Assembly: GCA_031255115.1 (NCBI GenBank)
Contig: JAIRTD010000249.1
Coordinates: forward strand, 1 to 23,354
DNA from: Spirochaetaceae bacterium
Lineage (GTDB): Bacteria; Spirochaetota; Spirochaetia; Treponematales; Breznakiellaceae
Direction: 5' to 3'
DNA: 23,354 nt
The notes beneath the pieces were generated by a model. That model did no database searches, was not told the origin of the DNA, and was given only the letters and a program-made list of their open reading frames with translations. Each line of letters opens with the position of its first letter. Position 1 is the stretch's first letter. This document shows, piece after piece, positions 1-7,332 of this stretch. Both the position numbers and the translations under genes were made by a program.

Positions 1-1467
1 GCCGAAAAAAAACTCAACGAGGATCATTTCGGCATACAAAAAGCCAAGGAACGCATTCTTGAATTTATCGCCGTAAGGCGGCTTAATTCCCAAAACAGCG
101 GAGATTCCGGAAGCTGCAAGGGACCCATACTCTGCTTTGCCGGTCCTCCGGGGACAGGCAAGACCAGCCTCGGAAAATCAGTTGCCAGGGCCCTGGGCCG
201 TTCCTTTGTCCGCATATCCCTGGGCGGCGTGCGGGACGAGGCCGAGATACGGGGCCACCGCAAAACCTATGTCGGGGCCCTGCCGGGAAAAATCATACAG
301 TCGATGCGCAAGGCGGAGACCATAAATCCCGTTTTTCTTCTTGACGAAATAGACAAGCTGTCCTCTGATTTTCGCGGAGACCCGGCTTCCGCGCTGCTCG
401 AAGTCCTTGACCCGGAGCAGAATTCAAACTTTACCGATCATTACCTCGAAGTACCCTACGATTTATCCAAGGTGCTTTTTATCGCCACGGCCAACTCGCT
501 CCACACCATACCCTATCCCCTCCTTGACCGTATGGAAATCATTGAGATTCCCGGTTATGGGGAACTTGAAAAACTTTCCATTGCCAGGCAGTTTCTTGTT
601 CCCAAGGAACTTTCGGAAAACGGCCTCAAGGACGCGGCGGTAAGTTTCTCTGATGAGACCATACTCGAAATTATACGCCACTGGACCATGGAATCAGGTG
701 TCCGCGGCCTGGAGCGGGAAATCGCCCGCTGTGCCCGCCGCATAGCAAGGGAAGCGGTGCGTAAAGATTACGGCGTTTCAAAAGAAAAACCCATAGATCA
801 ATTCAAAAAAAAGGTTTTAAAAAAGGACCTCGAAAAACTTCTCGGCAGGAGAAAATACAAAAACGACGTGGTCTATAAGGAAGCCCGTGTGGGCGTCTCC
901 TACGGCCTTGCCTGGACCGAAACCGGCGGCACCATACTCCCTGTTGAAAGCACCGGCTTTGAGGGCTCAGGCGAATGTGTCATGACCGGCAACCTCGGCG
1001 ACGTGATGAAAGAAAGCGCCCGTATCGCCCTTTCCTATCTGAGGAGTATATTGGGAGGCTATGCGGTCAAGGGCGCCGGCATAGCCAAGACGGATTTTCA
1101 TATCCATGTACCCGAAGGCGCCATACCCAAAGACGGCCCCTCGGCCGGCATCACCCTGGCCGCTTCCCTGCTTTCTACCCTGTGCGGGATTCCGCCAAAA
1201 CCCGGCATAGCCATGACCGGCGAACTTACCCTTACCGGGCGGGTGCTTCCCGTAGGAGGACTCAAGGAAAAACTCCTGGCCGCCATACGGAACGGCATGG
1301 AACAGGTCATTGTTCCCAGGGACAACGAAGAAGATTTTTTGGAGCTTGACAGGGAGATCAAGGACGCCCTCAAGATTATATTTATCGAAAACGCCGAAGA
1401 AGCCTTTAATTTTCTCTTTGATAAAAAGATACGAGGCAAAAAACCCTCAAGAAAAAAATCAGGGTAA
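1..1467 (+). CDS. lon: ATP-dependent protease La (Lon), 3' part; 5' end outside window
   Basis: The reading frame is open from base 1, giving 488 residues of Lon, the cytoplasmic AAA+ serine protease that unfolds and degrades damaged or regulatory proteins. Visible residues 48-55 are the Walker A motif GPPGTGKT, followed by the Walker B stretch FLLDEIDKL and the AAA+ sensor region IATANSLHTIP. The C-terminal protease domain has the catalytic serine in KDGPSAG (codon 1141-1143) and the catalytic lysine in GGLKEK (codon 1270-1272). These are 43 residues apart, as in E. coli Lon. About 107 residues follow the serine, so the C-terminus is complete. By comparison with the roughly 784-residue E. 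coli protein, some 300 N-terminal residues (substrate-binding LonN domain) lie upstream of the window. It converges on the next gene. Confidence 0.97.
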   Translation, partial: AEKKLNEDHFGIQKAKERILEFIAVRRLNSQNSGDSGSCKGPILCFAGPPGTGKTSLGKSVARALGRSFVRISLGGVRDEAEIRGHRKTYVGALPGKIIQSMRKAETINPVFLLDEIDKLSSDFRGDPASALLEVLDPEQNSNFTDHYLEVPYDLSKVLFIATANSLHTIPYPLLDRMEIIEIPGYGELEKLSIARQFLVPKELSENGLKDAAVSFSDETILEIIRHWTMESGVRGLEREIARCARRIAREAVRKDYGVSKEKPIDQFKKKVLKKDLEKLLGRRKYKNDVVYKEARVGVSYGLAWTETGGTILPVESTGFEGSGECVMTGNLGDVMKESARIALSYLRSILGGYAVKGAGIAKTDFHIHVPEGAIPKDGPSAGITLAASLLSTLCGIPPKPGIAMTGELTLTGRVLPVGGLKEKLLAAIRNGMEQVIVPRDNEEDFLELDREIKDALKIIFIENAEEAFNFLFDKKIRGKKPSRKKSG

Positions 1468-1470
1468 ATC

Positions 1471-1502
1471 GCGTTTTATGGCATTGTCCATAACGCGTTA
1501 TG
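1471..1502. other. Inverted repeats between convergent lon and glycosyltransferase genes
   Basis: The 59-bp gap between two convergent stop codons contains a perfect 14-bp palindrome, CATAACGCGTTATG (1489-1502). It also contains an alternative hairpin in which GCG(TT)TTATGG at 1471-1481 pairs with CCATAACGC at 1488-1496 around a 6-nt loop. Neither arm is followed by a T tract, so a classical rho-independent terminator cannot be claimed. The position makes a transcription-ending role for one or both genes plausible. Confidence 0.35.
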
Positions 1503-1526
1503 CCAAAGGCTAAATATACTTTCCCC

Positions 1527-2660
1527 TCAGCGGCTTGAACTTTCCTGGAGTATGGCCAGGGTCCTTTCCGCGGTGCGGTCCCAGGAAAAATTCTGGGCCC
1601 TTTCGAGGCCCCGTTTTCTGCACTCAAGGTATACAGAACGGTCCGTGGCCAGAGTTACCATACGGTCCGCCATATCCTCAGGCGACAGGGGATCAAAGTA
1701 CAGCGCGGCCTCGTCCGCGGCTTCGGGCAGGGAGGCCGAGCGCGCGCAGGCGACCGGAACCCCCGATGCCATCGCTTCGAGGGCGCCCATGCCAAAGCCT
1801 TCATACATGGACGGAAAAACCACAAAATCGGAACCTGAATAAAGTTCAGGAAGGCTTTTGGAAGGAAAATGGCCGGTAAAGAAAATATCATTGCGGTACC
1901 TTGATTTTGCGGCGCTTTTTTTTACTTTGTCGGCCCCCCGGTTATCCGCTCCGGCAAGAACCAGCCTGTGGGGATAATGGGTACGTTCCTTAAAGATGCC
2001 GAAGGCTTCGATGAGCCTGGTATGATTTTTGACCGGGTGGTCGATGCGGGACACATAGAGTATATAGGGCCGCCTGAAACTAAAGGGCTGTATCAGCACA
2101 ACGCTTTCTTCGTTTCGGGGCCTGGGATAAAAGGCCGAAAGGTCCACGCCATTGGGGACTACCTCTATTTTTGACTCCCTGACATGGGCGACTTCCATCA
2201 ATTCCTGCTTGACCCAGTTGCTTACCGCTATAACGCGGTCCAGATTGCGGAGCGAGCGGGTCAGAACCATTCTCAGGGCCGCCGCCAGATGTTCCCGGTT
2301 TGCCCGGGGCCCCCGGTAAACCGCCATATTGTGTACCGTTCCAACCGTCGGGCAGGGGGAATTTTTGGGGAGACGCTTGTGGGCAGCGGGAAAAAAACAG
2401 GCGCCGTAGTTCCGGGACGCGGCAAATTCGGGGTATTTGATGATATGCCATAACGAATTGGCCGTATTGCCGTTAAAAGAGCAGCGGGAGATAAATTCCA
2501 GGTCCCCGGCGGCGTCATTATAGGCAAAACGGTCAAAATCCCAGCCAAAAAGTTCATATTGGGCCCCAGAGGGGGGAATTCGCTTTAGTATTTCCAATAA
2601 ATAAACGCCAATTCCTGATATACCGCCATCACAATCAAAGGTGTCGATGCCAATTTTCAT
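1527..2660 (-). CDS. Glycosyltransferase family 4-type (GT-B fold) protein
   Basis: The 377-residue protein has the two-domain layout of retaining GT4 glycosyltransferases, which move a sugar from a nucleotide donor to a lipid- or polysaccharide-linked acceptor at the inner face of the membrane. The C-terminal domain contains the family EX7E motif: E287 and E295 in YEGFGMGALEAMASG, followed by GVPV. The N-terminus has the glycine-rich GISGIGVYLLEIL stretch expected near the acceptor site. The ATG at 2660 is chosen because GGAGG lies about 7 nt upstream and the protein then begins MKIGID, as in the family. The longer frame to 2759 would run through the divergent nrdR promoter. The specific donor and acceptor cannot be told from sequence. 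The gene stands alone, divergent from nrdR and convergent with lon. Confidence 0.85.
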   Translation of the reverse strand: MKIGIDTFDCDGGISGIGVYLLEILKRIPPSGAQYELFGWDFDRFAYNDAAGDLEFISRCSFNGNTANSLWHIIKYPEFAASRNYGACFFPAAHKRLPKNSPCPTVGTVHNMAVYRGPRANREHLAAALRMVLTRSLRNLDRVIAVSNWVKQELMEVAHVRESKIEVVPNGVDLSAFYPRPRNEESVVLIQPFSFRRPYILYVSRIDHPVKNHTRLIEAFGIFKERTHYPHRLVLAGADNRGADKVKKSAAKSRYRNDIFFTGHFPSKSLPELYSGSDFVVFPSMYEGFGMGALEAMASGVPVACARSASLPEAADEAALYFDPLSPEDMADRMVTLATDRSVYLECRKRGLERAQNFSWDRTAERTLAILQESSSR

Positions 2661-2685
2661 GCCTGCCTCCGCCCTGTTCCAGTGT

Positions 2686-2722
2686 ACCATACCGGTATTG
2701 TAAATAAAAGTACCGGTGGTAT
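2686..2722. promoter_or_regulatory. Paired ACCGGT repeats in the nrdR promoter, candidate operator
   Basis: ATACCGGTAT (2689-2698) is a perfect 10-bp palindrome inside a 16-bp imperfect palindrome (2686-2701). A second TACCGGT lies at 2711-2717. The two TACCGGT copies start exactly 21 bp apart, two helical turns, so a dimeric regulator could bind both on one DNA face. They straddle the predicted -35. The core differs from the AT-rich NrdR box, so the binding protein is unknown. Confidence 0.4.
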
Positions 2723-2727
2723 ATACT
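2698..2727 (+). promoter_or_regulatory. Predicted nrdR promoter
   Basis: TTGTAA at 2698-2703 and TATACT at 2722-2727 are separated by 18 bp and point into nrdR, placing the transcription start near 2734. The -10 is a good sigma-70 match and the -35 is fair. The ACCGGT motifs described separately flank the -35 and sit between -35 and -10. Confidence 0.5.
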
Positions 2728-2744
2728 GAAGGCGGAGAGGTTCT

Positions 2745-3206
2745 GTGCGCTGTCCACATTGCGGTAATTTTGACGACAAGGTTATTGAATCAAGAACTCT
2801 GGCAAACGGCGAGGCCATACGCCGCCGCAGGGAATGTAACGGCTGCGGCTGCCGTTTTACGAGCTACGAGCGAATAGAAGACAAACAGTTTATGGTGATA
2901 AAGCGCGACGGCCGCCGCGAGCCCTTTGACCGGAGTAAAATTGAACGAGGCGTGGAGCGCGCCCTGGAAAAGCGGCCGGTCTCCCCGATGATGATGGAAA
3001 GCCTTATCAACGAAGTGGAGGACGCTTCCGCCGTACTGGGAAAGGTCAACCACGAACTGGAGGCCAAAGCCATAGGGGAACTGGTGCTGGAAAAGCTTGG
3101 AGCCCTGGACAAGGTGGCCTATATACGCTTTGCCTCGGTGTACCGTCATTTTGAGAACCTTGACGAATTCGTCCGGGAGATTCAGAAACTGGGAAAGAAT
3201 TCGTGA
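2745..3206 (+). CDS. nrdR: Transcriptional repressor NrdR
   Basis: NrdR is the nucleotide-sensing repressor of ribonucleotide reductase genes. The 153-residue product has the usual family length. Its N-terminal zinc ribbon carries C3, C6, C31 and C34 (CPHC and CNGC), followed by an arginine-rich RRRR stretch, and an ATP-cone domain spans about residues 49-139 (VIKRDGRREPF...). The start is GTG at 2745, supported by GGAGAGG 4 nt upstream and by the fact that NrdR proteins begin M-[RK]-C-P. No ribonucleotide reductase gene is in the window. The downstream uracil-DNA glycosylase starts 31 nt after the stop, so the two are probably co-transcribed and linked by dNTP/DNA maintenance. Confidence 0.96.
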   Translation: MRCPHCGNFDDKVIESRTLANGEAIRRRRECNGCGCRFTSYERIEDKQFMVIKRDGRREPFDRSKIERGVERALEKRPVSPMMMESLINEVEDASAVLGKVNHELEAKAIGELVLEKLGALDKVAYIRFASVYRHFENLDEFVREIQKLGKNS

Positions 3207-3237
3207 GGGATTTTACGCGCTTGTACAGGGTTTCGGC

Positions 3238-4041
3238 ATGACTACAGAACTCACCCTTATAGCGGATTTTCTTGAACTCGCGGGCGATTATCTTGACCGG
3301 GGCTACCGGCGGGAGCGGCAAAACACCGTTATTCTTGAAGGGGGCCCGGAACTTGCCGGGCGTGTGGAACTTACACGGAGCCCGAATCTTGCCGGAGACC
3401 AGGAGTTTACACGGGGCGCGGAACTTGCGCGAGGCCAGGAGCTTGCCGGGGACAGCCTTGAGCGCGTAAGTTCCGATATTGCCGCCTGTTCGGCCTGCGG
3501 CCTTGCCGCTCTCAGGAACAGGGCCGTACCGGGAGAGGGCGTTCAAAATCCTCTGGCTTTGGTTATAGGCGAAGGACCCGGCGCTGACGAGGACCGCGAG
3601 GGCCGGCCCTTTGTGGGGCCCGCCGGCCAGCTTCTCGACCTCATGCTTGCTTCAATTAAATTATTCAGGGACAAAAACTGCTTTATCGCCAATGTGGTAA
3701 AATGCAGGCCGCCCCATAACCGGGACCCCCTGCCCGAAGAAAGCGCCGCCTGCGCTTCTTTTCTTGCCCGGCAGATCGCGCTGCTTAAACCCCGCGCCAT
3801 ACTCTGCGTTGGCCGTGTCGCGGCCCAGGTCTTGCTCAAAAGTTCCGAAGGCATAGGCAGGCTCAGGGGACAGTTTGCCGAATATCAGGGAATTCCCCTG
3901 CTTCCGACCTATCACCCCAGCGCCCTGCTTAGGGATCAAAGCCTCAAAAGGCCCGCCTGGGAAGACCTTAAACTGCTCAAAGAAAAACTTGCGGGCCTTG
4001 ACCCCGTATACGCCGGGGAATGCCGGGAGACCCGGCCCTGA
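3238..4041 (+). CDS. Uracil-DNA glycosylase, Fe-S family 4/5 type
   Basis: This is a base-excision repair enzyme removing uracil from DNA. The catalytic core begins near residue 80. It has GEGPGADEDREG (111-122) followed by PFVGPAGQLLD, and the C-terminal HPSALLR motif (226-232), both characteristic of family 4 UDGs. Four cysteines, C84 and C87 (CSAC), C156 (KCRPP) and C172, have the spacing of the 4Fe-4S ligands. The ATG at 3238 is chosen because it is the first ATG in frame after nrdR and has AGGG about 7 nt upstream; the frame open to 3097 lies inside nrdR. The 267-residue product is longer than typical because residues 37-72 are a six-unit, six-residue repeat encoded by an 18-bp tandem array. 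The stop overlaps the priA start by 1 nt (TGATG), implying translational coupling. Confidence 0.92.
   Translation: MTTELTLIADFLELAGDYLDRGYRRERQNTVILEGGPELAGRVELTRSPNLAGDQEFTRGAELARGQELAGDSLERVSSDIAACSACGLAALRNRAVPGEGVQNPLALVIGEGPGADEDREGRPFVGPAGQLLDLMLASIKLFRDKNCFIANVVKCRPPHNRDPLPEESAACASFLARQIALLKPRAILCVGRVAAQVLLKSSEGIGRLRGQFAEYQGIPLLPTYHPSALLRDQSLKRPAWEDLKLLKEKLAGLDPVYAGECRETRP
3346..3453 (+). repeat. Six tandem 18-bp repeats inside the UDG gene
   Basis: Six imperfect 18-bp units begin at 3346, 3364, 3382, 3400, 3418 and 3436. Each carries a core like GGAACTTGCCGGG or GGAACTTACACGG. The two core types alternate in the first four units, giving a higher-order 36-bp period. The array is in frame and encodes six hexapeptides of pattern [PE]-[EN]-[LF]-[AT]-[GR]-x (residues 37-72), ahead of the first Fe-S cysteine. 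Confidence 0.9.
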
Positions 4042-6041
4042 TGGGAACGAATCTTCCCTACGCGGAGCTTGTTTTTGATCTGCCGGTCGGCCAGGTCTTT
4101 ACCTATCAAAAGGATGACGAGGGCCTGGCCGTTCCCGGAAAAAGGGTCATGGCGCCTTTTGGCGGCAGGGACCTGACCGGCTATGTCGTGGCGGAACGGG
4201 ATACCCTGCCGCCGCTCCTCCCCGCCGGAAAGCTCAAAAAGATACGCAGGGTTGTGGACAAGGAAGCGATTTACGGCAAAGACGAAATCGAACTTGCCCT
4301 CTGGGTCTCAGGGTATTATCTCTGCGGACAGGGCGAAGCCCTGGCGGCCATGATACCTTCGGGAAGAAGAATCATCGCCAACGCGCTTCCGGACGATGAC
4401 GAAAATTTTTCCGAAACAAGCCCGGAGCTTTCGGAAGAACAGAAGAAGGCGCTTGAAGCCATATTGAAACCGGAGCGGCCTCCTGACGGCTCGTTAGGCG
4501 AAACTTCATTCTTTTACCTGTACGGCATAACCGGTTCGGGCAAGACCGAGGTTTTTCTCAAGGCCGCCGAGGCTGTGCTTGCCGAAGGCAAATCAGTCAT
4601 ATACCTGGTTCCCGAAATTTCCCTTACCCATCAGACCGCCCTGGCCATAGAACGCCGTTTCGGCGCGGTTTCTTCTACGCTCCATTCGGGCATGAGTTCC
4701 GGCGCCCGGCTTGCCGAATGGATGCGGATACGCAGGGGAGAAGTACGCATTGTCGTAGGCCCGAGGAGCGCCGTCTTTGCGCCGGTGTTAAATCCGGGGC
4801 TCATCATCATCGATGAAGAACATGATTCCTCGTACAAGTCAGGCAGCACTCCCCGCTATCACGCCAGACAGGTAGCCATGCGGCGCGCGGCGGTTTCCGG
4901 GGCAAAAATAATTATGGGTTCGGCGACTCCTTCTGTCGAGGCGTGGAAACTTATGGAAGAGGGAAAAATAAAAAAACTTTCCCTTACAAAACGGCTCTCC
5001 GGCGGAAGCCTCCCCGAGATAATTCCGGTCAGCCTTGAACACAACCAGGGCTGTCTTACCCCGCTCCTTAAAGAAGAAATACGCAGGACAGCCAGTATGG
5101 GAAGGCAGACCATACTCTTTTTAAACCGCCGGGGCTTTGCCTACTTCTACCACTGTCCTTCCTGCGGTTATGAGCTAAGCTGCCGTCAGTGTTCCGTTTC
5201 CCTTACCTACTACAAAAGCCGTAACCGGGCGCTCTGCCATTACTGCGGCTATTCGACTACGCCGCCTGAAGCCTGCCCCCAGTGCGGCTCGGTGGAGGCC
5301 GGCTTTACCGGTTTCGGCACCGAGATGATAGAAGAAGAAGTTCAGCGGACCTTTCCTGATCTCAGGATACTCAGGGCGGACGGCGATACCTCAGGCAGGG
5401 GAAAAACCCTTAAAGACATACTCGAAAAATTCAAAAATAAAGAAATCGACATACTTCTTGGAACCCAGATGGTGGCCAAGGGCCTCAATTTTCCGGGAGT
5501 GCGCCTGGTGGGAGTGGTCCAGGCCGACACGGGACTGCACCTTCCCGACTTTAGGGCGGCAGAACGTACCTTCGCCCTGCTGGTTCAGGTCGCCGGGCGG
5601 GCGGGAAGGTATTTTCCCGACGGCAAGGTCATAGTCCAGACCCTCAGGCCCAAAGACCCGACAATTACCAGGGCCTGCGCCATGGACGTGGAAGGTTTTT
5701 TTAGCGAAGAAATACGTCAAAGGGAAGTATTGGGCTTTCCCCCGCACTCGCGGCTAATACGCCTTGCGTTCAGGTCAAAAGAACAGGCGAGAGCGGAAAG
5801 GGAATCAGAGCGGATGGCGGCCATACTGGAAAAACTTGTGCCCAAAGACGGCGACATCCTGGGGCCCGCCGAATGTCCCATAGGCGTTATTTCGGGAAAC
5901 CACCGCCGCCACATCATCATACGGGGCAAAACCATGGGCCCCCTGCACGGCGCCGTGCGTACCGCGGTGGAACGCTTTGCGCCTGAACGGGACAGCAAGG
6001 TCTATATGGAACTGGACGTGGACCCGGTAAGCCTCCTGTAA
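4041..6041 (+). CDS. priA: Primosomal protein N' (replication restart helicase PriA)
   Basis: PriA recognises stalled replication forks and reloads the replicative helicase. The 666-residue protein shows the PriA order. An N-terminal DNA-binding region is followed by Walker A GITGSGKT (162-169), the DEEH box (258-261) and the SAT motif in MGSATPSVE. Eight zinc-binding cysteines follow (C372, C375, C381, C384, C399, C402, C412, C415), then the C-terminal helicase motifs GTQMVAKGLNFP and QVAGRAGR. The ATG at 4041 is preferred over upstream in-frame codons because it forms a TGATG overlap with the UDG stop and has GGGAG about 12 nt upstream. It is somewhat shorter than E. coli PriA (732) but no domain appears missing. 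The nrdR-udg-priA group has a common genome-maintenance theme. Confidence 0.96.
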   Translation: MGTNLPYAELVFDLPVGQVFTYQKDDEGLAVPGKRVMAPFGGRDLTGYVVAERDTLPPLLPAGKLKKIRRVVDKEAIYGKDEIELALWVSGYYLCGQGEALAAMIPSGRRIIANALPDDDENFSETSPELSEEQKKALEAILKPERPPDGSLGETSFFYLYGITGSGKTEVFLKAAEAVLAEGKSVIYLVPEISLTHQTALAIERRFGAVSSTLHSGMSSGARLAEWMRIRRGEVRIVVGPRSAVFAPVLNPGLIIIDEEHDSSYKSGSTPRYHARQVAMRRAAVSGAKIIMGSATPSVEAWKLMEEGKIKKLSLTKRLSGGSLPEIIPVSLEHNQGCLTPLLKEEIRRTASMGRQTILFLNRRGFAYFYHCPSCGYELSCRQCSVSLTYYKSRNRALCHYCGYSTTPPEACPQCGSVEAGFTGFGTEMIEEEVQRTFPDLRILRADGDTSGRGKTLKDILEKFKNKEIDILLGTQMVAKGLNFPGVRLVGVVQADTGLHLPDFRAAERTFALLVQVAGRAGRYFPDGKVIVQTLRPKDPTITRACAMDVEGFFSEEIRQREVLGFPPHSRLIRLAFRSKEQARAERESERMAAILEKLVPKDGDILGPAECPIGVISGNHRRHIIIRGKTMGPLHGAVRTAVERFAPERDSKVYMELDVDPVSLL

Positions 6042-6061
6042 CCGGCGTAGCTGCGCTCACA

Positions 6062-6090
6062 TTGACAATTTTCCGTATATCCTTCAAAAT
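6062..6090 (+). promoter_or_regulatory. Promoter of the DtxR-family regulator gene
   Basis: A perfect TTGACA (6062-6067) is followed after exactly 17 bp by CAAAAT (6085-6090). The predicted start of transcription falls within a few bases of the ATG at 6099, and no Shine-Dalgarno is seen, so the mRNA may be leaderless. Confidence 0.55.
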
Positions 6091-6095
6091 TGAAG
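6066..6095. promoter_or_regulatory. Candidate autoregulatory operator of the metalloregulator
   Basis: CTTCAA-AA-TTGAAG (6082-6095) is a perfect 6-bp inverted repeat that covers the predicted -10 and ends three bases before the ATG. A second, overlapping inverted repeat pairs CAATTTT (6066-6072) with AAAATTG (6086-6092). Placement over the -10 suits metal-dependent autorepression, which is common for this family. That this protein binds here is inference. Confidence 0.45.
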
Positions 6096-6098
6096 TAC

Positions 6099-6473
6099 AT
6101 GACCCAGTCACTGGAAGATTATCTTGAAATGGTGAGTTTCCTCGCTGATGACGGCGAAGTCAGGGTTACTGATATTGCCACCAGGCTCAAGGTGTCAAAG
6201 CCTTCTGTGCTCACTGCCCTGAAGTCCCTGGAAGAACAGGGTTTTCTGGAACACGAACGGTACAGAACCGTGAGTCTTACCGAGCGGGGCAGGGTCAAGG
6301 CCAGGGAAATCAGGGATCGCCACGATCTTCTTACCGCTTTTCTCAGGGACGTGCTTGGCGTAGGCGCGGAAAACGCCGAACAGGATGCCTGCAAGATGGA
6401 GCATATACTTTCGGACGAAACATTCAAAAAACTAAAGGAACTGGTTTCTTCTTCCAAAAAGAAAGAAGCCTGA
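6099..6473 (+). CDS. DtxR/MntR-family metal-dependent transcriptional regulator
   Basis: The 124-residue protein has an N-terminal winged helix-turn-helix (VTDIATRLKVSKPSVLTALKSLEEQGFL, about 23-50) and the helical dimerisation/metal domain, but no C-terminal SH3-like domain, like MntR. By alignment from memory with B. subtilis MntR, the metal-site residues are D7, E10, H75, C98, E101 and H102. All match MntR except that cysteine replaces MntR E99, the residue found at the corresponding DtxR position (Cys102). Metal identity (Mn or Fe) is therefore unclear. ATG 6099 is chosen as the start; an in-frame TTG at 6090 lies in the -10 and operator. The gene has its own promoter. It may control metal uptake, but no neighbour is a clear target except possibly the importer on the opposite strand. 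Confidence 0.85.
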   Translation: MTQSLEDYLEMVSFLADDGEVRVTDIATRLKVSKPSVLTALKSLEEQGFLEHERYRTVSLTERGRVKAREIRDRHDLLTAFLRDVLGVGAENAEQDACKMEHILSDETFKKLKELVSSSKKKEA

Positions 6474-6501
6474 CAGCGGTTCAGGCGTCTGGCTGCGAAT
6501 C

Positions 6502-7332
6502 ATGGGAAGCGCCGAATTCGAAGCGTACTACCGCGCCGTGTACCGTTCCCGCTGGGACGGCCTCCGCAGGGCCCTGCTTGAGGAACGTAAGCCGTATTTC
6601 TATACAGAAGGTCTTCTTAAACCCTATGCCCTTGACCGCGCTTCGGCGCTGGGGGCAAAGACTTTGCGTTGCCCCGGTTCGGGAACCATACTGGACGCCT
6701 GCGCAGCTCCGGGCGGCAAGAGCCTGGTCATCGCGTCCCTGATGGCCGCCGGAACGGAACTTCTTTCCAACGAATATTCAGGCGAAAGGCGGCGGCGTCT
6801 TTCCCGTGTTCTTGACGAACATCTTCCCGGTCCGTTACGGGCCAGGGTAAGGGTTTCGGGTTTTGACGCCGCGAAGGAAGGGGGGAGAAAAACCGAACAG
6901 GGCCGCTTTGCCGCGATACTCCTTGACGCCCCCTGTTCCAGCGAACGCCATGTGCTTAGTCAGGCCGCTTTGTCCGGGGCTGCTTCGCCGCGAGTTGGCC
7001 TGCCGCGTTCCGGTCCGCAGGGGGTCCTGGACGTATGGAGCCCGGCGCGGCCCCGCTTTCTTAAAAAGCGTCAGTGGGCCCTGCTTTCGTCGGCCTTTCT
7101 GCTCCTTAAAGAAGGCGGTTCTCTGGTATACATTACCTGTTCCCTGAGCCCCGAAGAAAACGACGGCCCGGTCTCGCGCTTGCTCGCAAAATACAAAGAA
7201 GACGTGATCATTGACGAACCTGATTTTGCTGAAGGAGAAAAAACCCTCTACGGAAGAATCATACTCCCCGATACGGCTGAGGGCATGGGCCCCCTCTATG
7301 TAGCCCGGTTTTTAAAACGCGTACGCGCCTGA
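6502..7332 (+). CDS. NOL1/NOP2/Sun-family RNA m5C methyltransferase (NSUN-like)
   Basis: The 276-residue protein is a class I SAM-dependent RNA cytosine-5 methyltransferase. It contains the SAM-binding motif I DACAAPGGKS (65-74), motif IV DAPCSSERH (142-150, C145) and motif VI TCSLSPEEND with the catalytic cysteine C213. These two cysteines are the paired residues used by RsmB/NSUN enzymes. There is no N-terminal NusB-like domain, so it is not a standard RsmB. The ending SSERH of motif IV resembles the mitochondrial NSUN3/4 type more than the bacterial CSGTG form. A Gly/Ser/Pro-rich insertion of about 15-20 residues follows motif IV. The likely substrate is rRNA, but this is inference. The start ATG lies 28 nt after the regulator gene and has no clear ribosome site. 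Confidence 0.85.
   Translation: MGSAEFEAYYRAVYRSRWDGLRRALLEERKPYFYTEGLLKPYALDRASALGAKTLRCPGSGTILDACAAPGGKSLVIASLMAAGTELLSNEYSGERRRRLSRVLDEHLPGPLRARVRVSGFDAAKEGGRKTEQGRFAAILLDAPCSSERHVLSQAALSGAASPRVGLPRSGPQGVLDVWSPARPRFLKKRQWALLSSAFLLLKEGGSLVYITCSLSPEENDGPVSRLLAKYKEDVIIDEPDFAEGEKTLYGRIILPDTAEGMGPLYVARFLKRVRA

Noticed and set aside
3097..3237. A longer uracil-DNA glycosylase start inside nrdR.
   Set aside because: The extension overlaps the NrdR ATP-cone coding sequence in another frame; ATG 3238 has AGGG upstream.
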